64,000 bases of DNA from Nocardioides faecalis (GTDB taxonomy: Bacteria; Actinomycetota; Actinomycetes; Propionibacteriales; Nocardioidaceae), in NCBI RefSeq assembly GCF_018388425.1, contig NZ_CP074406.1, forward strand, positions 3,472,001 through 3,536,000, in the 5' to 3' direction. A model generated the notes under the pieces. It saw only the letters and a list, made by a program, of their open reading frames with translations, had not been told where the DNA came from and made no database searches. Positions 36,591 through 44,574 of this stretch are shown here, piece by piece. Position 1 is the stretch's first letter. Every line of letters begins with the position of its first letter. A program made the translations under genes and the position numbers.

Positions 36591-38669
36591 ATGAGCCGCG
36601 GTAGGGACGCGGAGGGTTGGCTCTCCGCCATGGGGACGGAAACCGTGGCGAGCCTACGTGCGGGCCGGCACGCCCGGCTGGCGCTGGTCATCGGCATCGC
36701 CGGGCTGCCGTTGTGGTGGTTCCTCGGGGTCTCCGCGCTGCTGCCGTTGATCGCGGTCCCCATGGCCGTCGACCTGTGGACCCGGGGGCAGGTCAGGCTG
36801 CCGCGGCACTTCGGCTGGTGGCTGCTGTTCCTGGGCTGGGTGCTGCTCGGGCTGGGCACGCTGGGCGCGGTGGCACCCGGTGCCGAGGAGAGCGGTGGCC
36901 GGCTGATGGTCTTCGGCTACCGGTTCTACTGGTACCTGGCGATCACGATCGTGCTCGTCTGGCTGGGCAACACCTCGCGCGAGAAGCTGCCCGACCGGGT
37001 GGTGTACGGGCTGTTCGCCTGGGTCTTCGTCGTCACGACCGCCGGCGGCCTGCTCGGGTTGCTCGCCCCCGACCTGGGGATCACGACGCTCGCCGAGCGC
37101 CTGACGCCGGCCGGGCTGCGCTCGAACAACTTCGTGCACTCGATGATCGCCGCCGAGACCGCGGACGTGCAGCAGGTGCTGGGCGATCCGCGGGCACGGC
37201 CGAAGGCGCCGTTCCCGTTCACCAACACCTGGGGCAGCGTGATGGCGCTGTCCCTGGTGTTCCTCGTCTGCCGCGCCCGGGACCTGGCACCCGTGTGGCG
37301 CTGGATCGCCGTCGCGGTGGGCGTGCTGGCGGCGGTGCCGGTCGTCGCCAGCCTCAACCGCGGCCTGTGGTTGACGCTGGCCGTCTCGGGCATCGGTGTC
37401 CTGGTCCTGCTCTCGCTGCGACACCGGCACGCGGCGCTCGCCGCGCTCGTCGGAGTCGTGCTGGCGCTCGGCGTGCTGCTGCCCTCGACCTCGTTGGGCG
37501 ACACCGTCGCCTCCCGGTTGGAGAACCCGCACAGCAACGAGCGTCGCGGCCAGCTGGTGGAGGCGACCGTCGAGTCGATGACGCAGGGTTCCCCGGTGGT
37601 CGGCTTCGGCGGCACCCGCGACGTCCAGGGCAGCTTCGCCTCCATCGCCGGCGGCTCCACTCCCGAGTGCCCCGCCTGCGGTGTGCCGCCGCTGGGCACC
37701 CAGGGACAGCTGTGGCTGGTGCTGTTCTCCCAGGGCTGGCTCGGTGGCCTGTTCTTCCTGACGTTCTTCCTGCTCACCCTCACCCGCACCTGGCGATGTC
37801 GCACCACCAACGAGGCGGCCGCCACCTTCGCGATGGGCACGTTCCTGGTCCAGCTGGCCATCTACGACACCCTCGGGCTGTCCCAGCTGATGGTGATGGT
37901 CGCGGTCGCCCTGGTCTGGCGTGAGCAGAGCGAGAAGGCGGGGGCCCGACACGCGGTGCTGCGTGTGCCTCGCCTGCGCGACATGACGCGGGTGGGCGCC
38001 CTCGCCCTCGGCGGCGCGGCGCTGGGTGCGGCGACGCTGACCGGGCACACCGTGCAGGAGCGCAGCACGGTCGCGGTGGAGCTGACCTCGACCCCGACCT
38101 ACCTGGCCACCGGGACCGCAGCGCGCCCGAGTGGGCCGGAGACGGAGATCGACACACCGCGGCCGACCTCGATCGACACCGAGGCGGCGCTGTTGCGCTC
38201 CGAGGGTGTCCTTGCCGAGGCCGGACGCCGGGTGCACCTCAGCGCCGCTCGCCTGCGCGAGACCGTCGGTGTCACCGCGCCGAGCAACTCCAGCGTCCTC
38301 GAGGTGAGCGTGACCACCGGGGCGACCCGCGACCCCCGGACCGCGGCACTCGCCGTGGTCGGGGCGTACCTGACGGAGCGACAGCACTTCCTCGAGCTGC
38401 GGCGCACGGACCTGATCGCCGACCTCACCCAGCAGCTCGCCAACCTGGATCCCGCGGACGCGCTGTCCCTGCCCGCGCGCACCTACCTCGTCAACGCGAT
38501 CGAGCACCTCCGGGCCGGCTCCGGCACCGTCGGTCGGGTCATCCGGGTGGATCCGCCACGCGCCCTGGCGCCGGACCCGCGGGTGCCGGTCTCCAGCGGA
38601 GCAGCACTCGGTCTCCTCATCGGTGTCGTCGTGCTGCACCTGGCGCCCACCGGAAGGAGCCGACGATGA
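36591..38669 (+). CDS. Wzy-like polysaccharide polymerase fused to a Wzz-like chain-length tail
   Basis: A 692-residue membrane protein. Residues 30-440 are strongly hydrophobic with at least 10 segments and a large loop with conserved-looking LNRGLWLTLAVS and ERRGQLVEA, as in the Wzy/WaaL/O-antigen-ligase superfamily. A segment near 465-490 begins a second part: TM, periplasmic Wzz-type domain (TEAALLRSEGVLAEAGRRVH, LEVSVTTGATRDPRTAALAV, ELRRTDLIADLTQQLANLDP), then a final TM ending GLLIGVVVLHLAPTGRSRR. So polymerisation and chain-length control may be in one protein. The start is the ATG at 36591; an ATG at 36630 is also possible. It overlaps the next gene by ATGA. Confidence 0.82.
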   Translation: MSRGRDAEGWLSAMGTETVASLRAGRHARLALVIGIAGLPLWWFLGVSALLPLIAVPMAVDLWTRGQVRLPRHFGWWLLFLGWVLLGLGTLGAVAPGAEESGGRLMVFGYRFYWYLAITIVLVWLGNTSREKLPDRVVYGLFAWVFVVTTAGGLLGLLAPDLGITTLAERLTPAGLRSNNFVHSMIAAETADVQQVLGDPRARPKAPFPFTNTWGSVMALSLVFLVCRARDLAPVWRWIAVAVGVLAAVPVVASLNRGLWLTLAVSGIGVLVLLSLRHRHAALAALVGVVLALGVLLPSTSLGDTVASRLENPHSNERRGQLVEATVESMTQGSPVVGFGGTRDVQGSFASIAGGSTPECPACGVPPLGTQGQLWLVLFSQGWLGGLFFLTFFLLTLTRTWRCRTTNEAAATFAMGTFLVQLAIYDTLGLSQLMVMVAVALVWREQSEKAGARHAVLRVPRLRDMTRVGALALGGAALGAATLTGHTVQERSTVAVELTSTPTYLATGTAARPSGPETEIDTPRPTSIDTEAALLRSEGVLAEAGRRVHLSAARLRETVGVTAPSNSSVLEVSVTTGATRDPRTAALAVVGAYLTERQHFLELRRTDLIADLTQQLANLDPADALSLPARTYLVNAIEHLRAGSGTVGRVIRVDPPRALAPDPRVPVSSGAALGLLIGVVVLHLAPTGRSRR

Positions 38670-39583
38670 CCGGCACCGATCAGAGCCCTTCCGTCGACGT
38701 CGTCATCGCCACCCACGACCGTCCGGAGATGCTGCGCGAGGCGATCGACGCCGTGCTCTGGCAGCGCTACCGCGGCCGGGTGCGCTGTCTCGTCGTCTTC
38801 GACGGCACCGAGCCGGACACCGGGCTCATCCACTCCGACGCGATGCGACGCATCGAGGTCATGACGAACACGCACGCCCGGGGTCTCGCAGGCGCGCGCA
38901 ACACCGGCATCCTCGCCGCCGACGCCGATCTGGTCGCGTTCTGCGACGACGACGACGTGTGGCTGCCCGGCAAGCTCGACCAACAGGTGACGGCGATGCT
39001 CGCCGCCGACAGCGCGGTGTGCGTCACCGGGATCGAGGTCACGTACGCCGGGACCAGCACCGTGCGCGTGCCCACCGCCGAGGAGCTGGCGCTGCACAAC
39101 CTGGTCCGCCGCCGGGTGATGGCGGCCCACCCGTCGACGGTGCTGGTCCGCCGCGCCGACCTGCTGGAGCGCATCGGCCTCGTCGACGAGGAGATCCCCG
39201 GCAGCTACGGCGAGGACTTCGACTGGATGATCCGGGCCGCCGGCAGCGGCCCGATCACGGTGGTGCCGGCTCCGTTGGTCCGGGTCCGCTGGGGCGACTC
39301 GCAGTTCTCCCGGAACTGGCGGGTGATCGCCGATGCCATCGACTACGGACTGGCCAAGCACCGCGTGTTCCACGAGGACCGGCGGGCGCTCGCGCGGCTC
39401 TACGGGCGCAAGGCGTTCGCCCTCGCCGCACTCGGCGAGGGCGGCGCACTGCGTTGCGCCGGGCAGTCGCTGAGGGCGTGGCCCGGCGAGCGCCGCGGAT
39501 ACCTCGCGGCCGCGGTCGCCCTGCGCCTGGTCAGCGCCGACCGCCTGCTGGACCTGGCACACCGCCGCGGCCACGGCATCTGA
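38666..39583 (+). CDS. GT2-family glycosyltransferase
   Basis: A 305-residue cytoplasmic transferase of the GT-A fold. The nucleotide-binding start is VDVVIATHDRPEMLREAIDA, the DXD-type motif is FCDDDDVWLPGK near residue 95, and the acceptor loop includes YGEDFDWMIRAAGSG. It adds one sugar to the lipid-linked repeat unit. Its ATG overlaps the polymerase stop (ATGA). No membrane segment is visible. Confidence 0.9.
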   Translation: MTGTDQSPSVDVVIATHDRPEMLREAIDAVLWQRYRGRVRCLVVFDGTEPDTGLIHSDAMRRIEVMTNTHARGLAGARNTGILAADADLVAFCDDDDVWLPGKLDQQVTAMLAADSAVCVTGIEVTYAGTSTVRVPTAEELALHNLVRRRVMAAHPSTVLVRRADLLERIGLVDEEIPGSYGEDFDWMIRAAGSGPITVVPAPLVRVRWGDSQFSRNWRVIADAIDYGLAKHRVFHEDRRALARLYGRKAFALAALGEGGALRCAGQSLRAWPGERRGYLAAAVALRLVSADRLLDLAHRRGHGI

Positions 39584-39769
39584 GTCGCCCTTCCGCCACC
39601 CCCGCACCACCGCGGGCCAAGCCCGCCCTTCTGCTGCCACAGATCAGCTCGTCCCCCTCCTGGGGGATTCGTTCGTGGTCGGGCATCGGGAGGTGACAGG
39701 CTCGGAGAACAGAGAGAAGACCCGGGTCGCGCTGCTCCTCCCCGGCGCCCACGACATCGGAGGTTCTAC

Positions 39770-41188
39770 GTGATGGCCGCATCGAGGAGATGGACACGAG
39801 TGGCGACACTCGTGTCCCTCGTGCTCGCGGCCCTCGTGCTCGCGGCCCTGGGCACGGCGCAGCCGGGCCGAGTGAGGGCGGCCGCCCAGAGCCTCCCGGA
39901 GGCGGAGCACGTCGTCGCGCGAGACGCACTCCCCACCGAGGCCGAGCGCAAGCGCCCCGGGACCGTCCAGATCCGGAGCCGGACGTCCACCGGCAACCAG
40001 GCGGCGGGCACCAGGTTCAAGGCGCGGGTGTGGCTCCGCACGCAGTCCACCGTCCGGGTGGCGTTGAAGGTGCAGGAGCGGTACGCCGGCAAGACCGTCA
40101 AGAGCACCACCAAGCGGGTCAAGGTCCGCGGCGGCCGGTGGACGAGCGTCCTCGTCCCGGTCACCACCAGGAAGTCGGGCTCACAGGTCGTGGTCGTCGT
40201 CAAGGCGCCCCGGGCCCAGGCGAACCAGAGGATCCTCGTCGACCACCTCACCGTCGCGAAGACCGCCGGCGTCATGGCCGCGACCAGCGCGGAGGCCCCG
40301 GACGCCGACGGCGACACGTCGGGGCGGAGGCTGACCAACGGCTGCACCACCTCCGAGCGCGGCATCCCCAGCTGCGGCACGCTGGTCGGCGCGGCCTACG
40401 GCTCGAACACCGATCCGGCCCCGCTGGAGGAGCAGCTGGGTGCCCACCTGGGCATCCGGCGGACCTACTACACCTCGGGCCAGGTGGACAAGGCCGTCGC
40501 CACCGCCGAGGCCGACCTGGCCGCCGACCGGTTGCCCTGGATCAGCTTCAAGCTGCCCTACTCGTGGGCCGACATGGCCGCCGGCGAGGGCGACGACTGG
40601 GCCCGTGACCTCGCCACCCGCCTGGCCGCGCTGGACGGACCCGTCTGGGTGGCCTTCCACCACGAGCCCGAGGGCGACGGCGACATCCAGGAGTGGCGCA
40701 AGATGCAGGAGCGGCTCGCACCGATCGTGCGCAAGAGTGCCCCGAACGTCGCCTTCACCGTGATCACCACCGGCTGGCACCAGTTCTACGGGGACCCCGA
40801 GTACAGCCTGGCGAAGATCTGGCCCCGCGACGTGAAGATCGACGTCGCCGGGTTCGACATCTACCAGTCGTACGGCGTGGTCAAGGCGGGCAAGACCAGG
40901 TCCAGGTGGACCGACCTGGGCACGTCGTACTTCGCCAAGATCGCGGAGTGGGCGAAGGCGAACGACGTCGCCTGGGGGCTGGCGGAGACGGGTGTGACCA
41001 ACACGGCCGCCGCGGTCCGTCCGGAGGAGATCCCGAGAACGGTCGCGCTGATGCGGACCTATGGCGGCATCGCCTACACCTACTTCGACACCACGCTGAA
41101 CAGCATCGCGCCGTGGGCGCTGACGACGGCGGCCAAGCGCTCCGCCTTCGCCGAGGCGCTGAAGGCGGCACCGGCACTCACCCACTGA
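39770..41188 (+). CDS. Secreted TIM-barrel glycoside hydrolase (GH26-like)
   Basis: A 472-residue secreted enzyme. A signal peptide precedes A39 or so (RVATLVSLVLAALVLAALGT). A beta-sandwich region (about 65-165) resembles a carbohydrate-binding or Ig-like domain. The catalytic barrel has VAFHHEPEGDG (acid/base Glu, near 300) and WGLAETGVTN (nucleophile Glu, near 403), as in GH26 and related families. GGAGG lies six bases before the GTG at 39770, with an ATG immediately after. In the locus it may trim or release the polysaccharide. The substrate is unknown. Confidence 0.82.
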   Translation: MMAASRRWTRVATLVSLVLAALVLAALGTAQPGRVRAAAQSLPEAEHVVARDALPTEAERKRPGTVQIRSRTSTGNQAAGTRFKARVWLRTQSTVRVALKVQERYAGKTVKSTTKRVKVRGGRWTSVLVPVTTRKSGSQVVVVVKAPRAQANQRILVDHLTVAKTAGVMAATSAEAPDADGDTSGRRLTNGCTTSERGIPSCGTLVGAAYGSNTDPAPLEEQLGAHLGIRRTYYTSGQVDKAVATAEADLAADRLPWISFKLPYSWADMAAGEGDDWARDLATRLAALDGPVWVAFHHEPEGDGDIQEWRKMQERLAPIVRKSAPNVAFTVITTGWHQFYGDPEYSLAKIWPRDVKIDVAGFDIYQSYGVVKAGKTRSRWTDLGTSYFAKIAEWAKANDVAWGLAETGVTNTAAAVRPEEIPRTVALMRTYGGIAYTYFDTTLNSIAPWALTTAAKRSAFAEALKAAPALTH

Positions 41189-41237
41189 CCTTCGATGGTC
41201 CCGTCGGCTGCCCGCTCGCAGTGCTCAAGCGGAGTGC

Positions 41238-42431
41238 TCAAGCCGCCGCCAGCTCCTCCAGGGCGAGCAGCGTCACGGCAGCACGTGGCGCGATGTGCTC
41301 CCCGCCGGGCACCCCGGTCAGGCTCAGGTACCGGACCAGCACCGCCACCAGGTAGAGCAGCTCGCGCAGATGGGGATCGCTCGCGCCGCGCATGTCGGCC
41401 TCGGCCGCCCACTCCAGCGTCCGCAGCAGCCCCGCGGAGCTGGGCGGACCACCAGGATGCGCGGCGCTGAGCGCGTAGTGCAACGGCTCCAACCCGACGG
41501 GCACCCCGGTCTCGAAGCGCTCCCAGTCCCACACGAGCACCCGGCCACCGCGTCCCGCGGCCATGTTCCACGGCGTCCAGTCGCCGTGCCAGGCCCCGCA
41601 CACCACGTTCCTGCCCCCGTGGGCGGCCTCGATCCTGGACAGCACGCGGCCCATCCGGGCCCGGAACACGGGGTCCGGCAGCCGACCGACCTGCACCCAC
41701 TGCCGACGCCACCACGGCGCCCGGTCCAGGGGCCCCTCCTCCACGCCGCTCGCCCCCGGACCTGCCGCGCCGAGCCAGGCGAGCTCCTCCATGGCCTCCA
41801 GGGGCGGCGACCACCGGTGCCCGGCACCGACCAGCGGCCGGGGCCGCAGCGGCTCGATCACCAGCACCAGGTGGTCGAGCCACGAGCTCTGCGCCAGCAC
41901 CGCGGGATGGGCCAGGTGCCGGAAGTCGTGCCCGGACAGCGTCCGCAACGCCTGGCCCTCGGCAGCGACGTCGGCGTTGGTGTGCGCGGACCAACCGATC
42001 TTCGCGAACGCCAGGCTGCGTCCCTGTGCGTCGAAGACCTGGAGCACCGGTTTGCGGTTGACCCGGGCGGAGCCGACGCTGACGCTGACGCTGACCTGGG
42101 TGCCGAGCAGCTCGCCGAGGTGGTCGACGAGCCCTCCCGCACCGCCGCGGACCTCGACCTGCTCGCGCAGCAGCACGGGTGCACGGCGGACGAGGGCGGA
42201 GACGGCGCTGCGGGTCGCCTGCTCCCGCAGCGAGGAGGCGGCACTGATCCGCCGGATCGACTCGGCGGCGGCGCGCGACGGCTCGGCGGGCACCAGCATG
42301 TGCGGCGCGCCGTTGCGTCGCAGCACGGCGAACCGTGCGTGCACCGGCCGGTCGTCCGCTGCCGTCTGTGCCGGGACCACCTGCGAGCCGGGCCACAGCT
42401 CTGCGGCGACGTCCATGAGTCCCCCGCGCAT
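41238..42431 (-). CDS. Phosphotransferase-fold protein (APH/choline-kinase-like)
   Basis: A 397-residue protein with a kinase-like fold. The Brenner motif is WHGDWTPWNMAAGRG (near residue 285) and the metal-binding LVWDWERFETGVP follows. The Gly-rich loop of the N-lobe is near VNRKPVLQVFDAQGRSLAFAK. The first 100 residues have no recognised match. It could phosphorylate a sugar or an acceptor of the surface polysaccharide. It is the last gene of the minus-strand operon 47529-41238. Start at 42431 is uncertain; an ATG at 42416 with GGGGGA just ahead is equally good. Confidence 0.75.
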   Translation of the reverse strand: MRGGLMDVAAELWPGSQVVPAQTAADDRPVHARFAVLRRNGAPHMLVPAEPSRAAAESIRRISAASSLREQATRSAVSALVRRAPVLLREQVEVRGGAGGLVDHLGELLGTQVSVSVSVGSARVNRKPVLQVFDAQGRSLAFAKIGWSAHTNADVAAEGQALRTLSGHDFRHLAHPAVLAQSSWLDHLVLVIEPLRPRPLVGAGHRWSPPLEAMEELAWLGAAGPGASGVEEGPLDRAPWWRRQWVQVGRLPDPVFRARMGRVLSRIEAAHGGRNVVCGAWHGDWTPWNMAAGRGGRVLVWDWERFETGVPVGLEPLHYALSAAHPGGPPSSAGLLRTLEWAAEADMRGASDPHLRELLYLVAVLVRYLSLTGVPGGEHIAPRAAVTLLALEELAAA

Positions 42432-42445
42432 GGTTCCGGTTGCCC

Positions 42446-43696
42446 TCAGTCGCGGACGCACGCGAACAGGTGCCGTCCGTAGTTGCCGGCGTACGGCGCG
42501 ACGTCGTCGCTGTCGGGACCGAGGTCGACGACACGGTCGAAGGTGGTGTTCGCGAGCAGGTACTCCCGGACGTGGTCGGTGTCCCAGCCACGCAGCGACT
42601 TGCGGAACCAATGCTCGTGCTCCTGCCCGGTGTCGAGGAACAGGACCTTGCCCGTGACGGAGTCGAGCAGCTGGACCAGCTCGACGTCGGTGCAGTCCCC
42701 GCGGCCGAGCACGAAGTGGTGCAGCAGGCTGAAGCAGCTGACCACGTCCCAGCGCCGCTGGGCCGAGCGGAGCAGCTGCACCGCGTCGCCGGTCCGGATC
42801 CGGGCCGGGTCCAGGCCGTACATCAGCGAGCCGAGCCGGGCGCCGAGCGGGTCCCGCTCGATGCCTTCGGCCTCGAAGCCGAGCTCCTGCATCCGGGAGA
42901 CGAACCATCCGTAGCAGCTCGCCACGTCGAGGTAGCTGGCGCCGGAGCCGGCAGGCATGTCGCTGCGGACCAGGAACGCCCAGATCGACTCCAACCGGTC
43001 GGTGCACCGGCGCACCGTCGGCCAGGAGGCGACCTCGGGAGCATCGATCGGCTGGTAGAGCTCATGGCCGCCGTCGAGCCACGACATCTCCTGCAGCAGC
43101 TCCTGCAGCGGGGTGCGCACCACACCTCGCCGCACCCGTGCCGGGACCGACTCCACGCCGGCCTCTGCCATCGCCGCCACCCGGTGGTGGCCGTCGAGGA
43201 CCTGGTAGCACTCCGATGACTCGACCGGCACCACCAGCACGGGCAGGCCGGGGGCGGAGTGCTGGTGGCCGGCGACGACGGGTGCGGACGGGTCGCTGGC
43301 ACGCGCCACGAACCGCCGCGCCTGGGCCAGCACGCCGTCGGCGTCGACGGCCTCGAAGTAGCTGCCGGTGTGGCGGATGCACGCCAGCGCCATCTCGGCG
43401 TACGACGAGGCGAGGATGTCCTCCGTGGTGAGCTCCCGGCCCGCGTGCTGGCTCCGCCGGGCACGCCGCAGCAGCTCGGCGTGCGGACCATCGACGACGC
43501 GGCGCGAGGGCCACAGCGGGTCGTCGACGACGCCGGCGAACTGTTGTGCGGTCAGGCCGTTCTGGCCACCCAGCAGCAGCCGGTCCAGCCGGATCTCCTT
43601 CACGCCGGGGCGCCACTTGGTCACCCGGGCGAGTCGGTGCCGGCCGGCGGCGCCGAGTCGGGGACGGAACGCGCGGGAAGGGTGGACGCTCGTCAT
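42446..43696 (-). CDS. ParB-like domain fused to a SAM-dependent methyltransferase
   Basis: A 416-residue protein. Residues 35-200 contain a ParB/Srx-type fold (SSECYQVLDGHHRVAAMAEA, followed by ESVPARVR). The C-terminal half is a class I methyltransferase (SYLDVASCYGWFVSRMQELG, GIERDPLGARLGSL, VVSCFSLLHHFVL). AGGAGATC lies two bases ahead of the ATG. The stop of the sulfotransferase overlaps it (ATGA). The ParB-like domain here more likely acts as a nucleotide-hydrolysing or kinase-like partner than in chromosome partitioning. Likely acceptor is a sugar of the polysaccharide; this is inference. Confidence 0.8.
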   Translation of the reverse strand: MTSVHPSRAFRPRLGAAGRHRLARVTKWRPGVKEIRLDRLLLGGQNGLTAQQFAGVVDDPLWPSRRVVDGPHAELLRRARRSQHAGRELTTEDILASSYAEMALACIRHTGSYFEAVDADGVLAQARRFVARASDPSAPVVAGHQHSAPGLPVLVVPVESSECYQVLDGHHRVAAMAEAGVESVPARVRRGVVRTPLQELLQEMSWLDGGHELYQPIDAPEVASWPTVRRCTDRLESIWAFLVRSDMPAGSGASYLDVASCYGWFVSRMQELGFEAEGIERDPLGARLGSLMYGLDPARIRTGDAVQLLRSAQRRWDVVSCFSLLHHFVLGRGDCTDVELVQLLDSVTGKVLFLDTGQEHEHWFRKSLRGWDTDHVREYLLANTTFDRVVDLGPDSDDVAPYAGNYGRHLFACVRD

Positions 43697-44574
43697 CTGA
43701 TCTCCTGTTCCTCGCGCCAGCTGGGCGGTCCCCCGAGATAGGGGACGAGTGCGGCGTCGTGGGGCTCGAAGTGGCGGCGGAGCCTGGCCAGCGTGTCGGG
43801 TGCCAACCGGCCGCCGGGGCGCTCGTTCCACCGGCCCACCTGCTGGGGGCGGTGCACGCGCAGGCCGAGGCGGCGCTGGAGGTCGATCCAGACCGTGACC
43901 GGGTCGGCGAACAGCGCGTCGGCATCGACGACGTGCACCTGTCCGGGCCCCAGCGCCTCGACGAAGCGGCCGATCTGAGTGGCGTACTCCCCGCGTTGCA
44001 GGTAGGCGTGGTGGCGGTGGGCGAAGCTGGTGCTGCCCGGCTCGGTGCGCAGGAGCTCCTCGAGCCCGGCGGTCCGGTCCGCCTCCTGGGCGACCGCCTG
44101 CTCGAACGGCAGCTCCTCGAACCCGCGGGCGAGCTCGTGCTTGTGGGCCGAGTGCGCCCGGGCCACGGGGTCGCGGACCATCACCACGACCTGGCAGCGC
44201 GGCAGGGCCGCGGCGATCCGCTCCGCGGCGAGCGGGTGGAACAGGTAGTAGCCGCTGCACTCGAAGGCCTGTCGACGGCGCTGGCCGGGAAGACGTACGG
44301 GGAAGTGCGCGCGGTACCAGCGCCAGCTGTGGTCGAAGCGGTCGTCGAAGTAGCCGGTTCCCTTGTCGGCGGTGGGACGCACGAGGTCGGGGTGCTCGCT
44401 GAGCAGACGGAAGATGGTGGTGGTGCCGGCGCGCTGCGCGCCGACCACCACCAGCTCCGGCGGCGGCCGCAGGTCGGCGGTGACCCAGCCCCAGGCGAGC
44501 AGGAGCGCCCGGACGACGCGCCGGGTGCGGGGCGACATCCGGCTGCGCACCGCGCCCATGACCCGGCGGATCAT
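43693..44574 (-). CDS. Sulfotransferase of the polysaccharide locus
   Basis: A 293-residue cytoplasmic or membrane-associated sulfotransferase. The 5'-phosphosulfate loop is VVVGAQRAGTTTIFRLLSEH at about residues 41-60, and the 3'-phosphate site is VVVMVRDPVARAHSAHKHEL at about 135. GDYATQ-like YLQRGEYATQIGRF follows. The start overlaps the flippase stop (ATGA) and the end overlaps the ParB/methyltransferase start. Its size and motifs match bacterial polysaccharide or lipooligosaccharide sulfotransferases rather than the larger 10360 protein. It implies that the exported glycan may be sulfated. Confidence 0.88.
   Translation of the reverse strand: MIRRVMGAVRSRMSPRTRRVVRALLLAWGWVTADLRPPPELVVVGAQRAGTTTIFRLLSEHPDLVRPTADKGTGYFDDRFDHSWRWYRAHFPVRLPGQRRRQAFECSGYYLFHPLAAERIAAALPRCQVVVMVRDPVARAHSAHKHELARGFEELPFEQAVAQEADRTAGLEELLRTEPGSTSFAHRHHAYLQRGEYATQIGRFVEALGPGQVHVVDADALFADPVTVWIDLQRRLGLRVHRPQQVGRWNERPGGRLAPDTLARLRRHFEPHDAALVPYLGGPPSWREEQEIR

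Noticed and set aside
39584..39769. Possible riboswitch upstream of the glycoside hydrolase
   Set aside because: The leader is long and has hairpins, but I could not match it to c-di-GMP, c-di-AMP or other consensus elements.
41218..41241. Two copies of AGTGCTCAAGC near the end of the phosphotransferase gene
   Set aside because: Short direct repeat with no positional meaning beyond the stop codon; probably chance or slippage.
42446..43696. Chromosome partitioning (ParB) gene
   Set aside because: Only the N-terminal fold with DGHHR is ParB-like; there is no ParA partner or parS site, and the C-terminal half is a methyltransferase.
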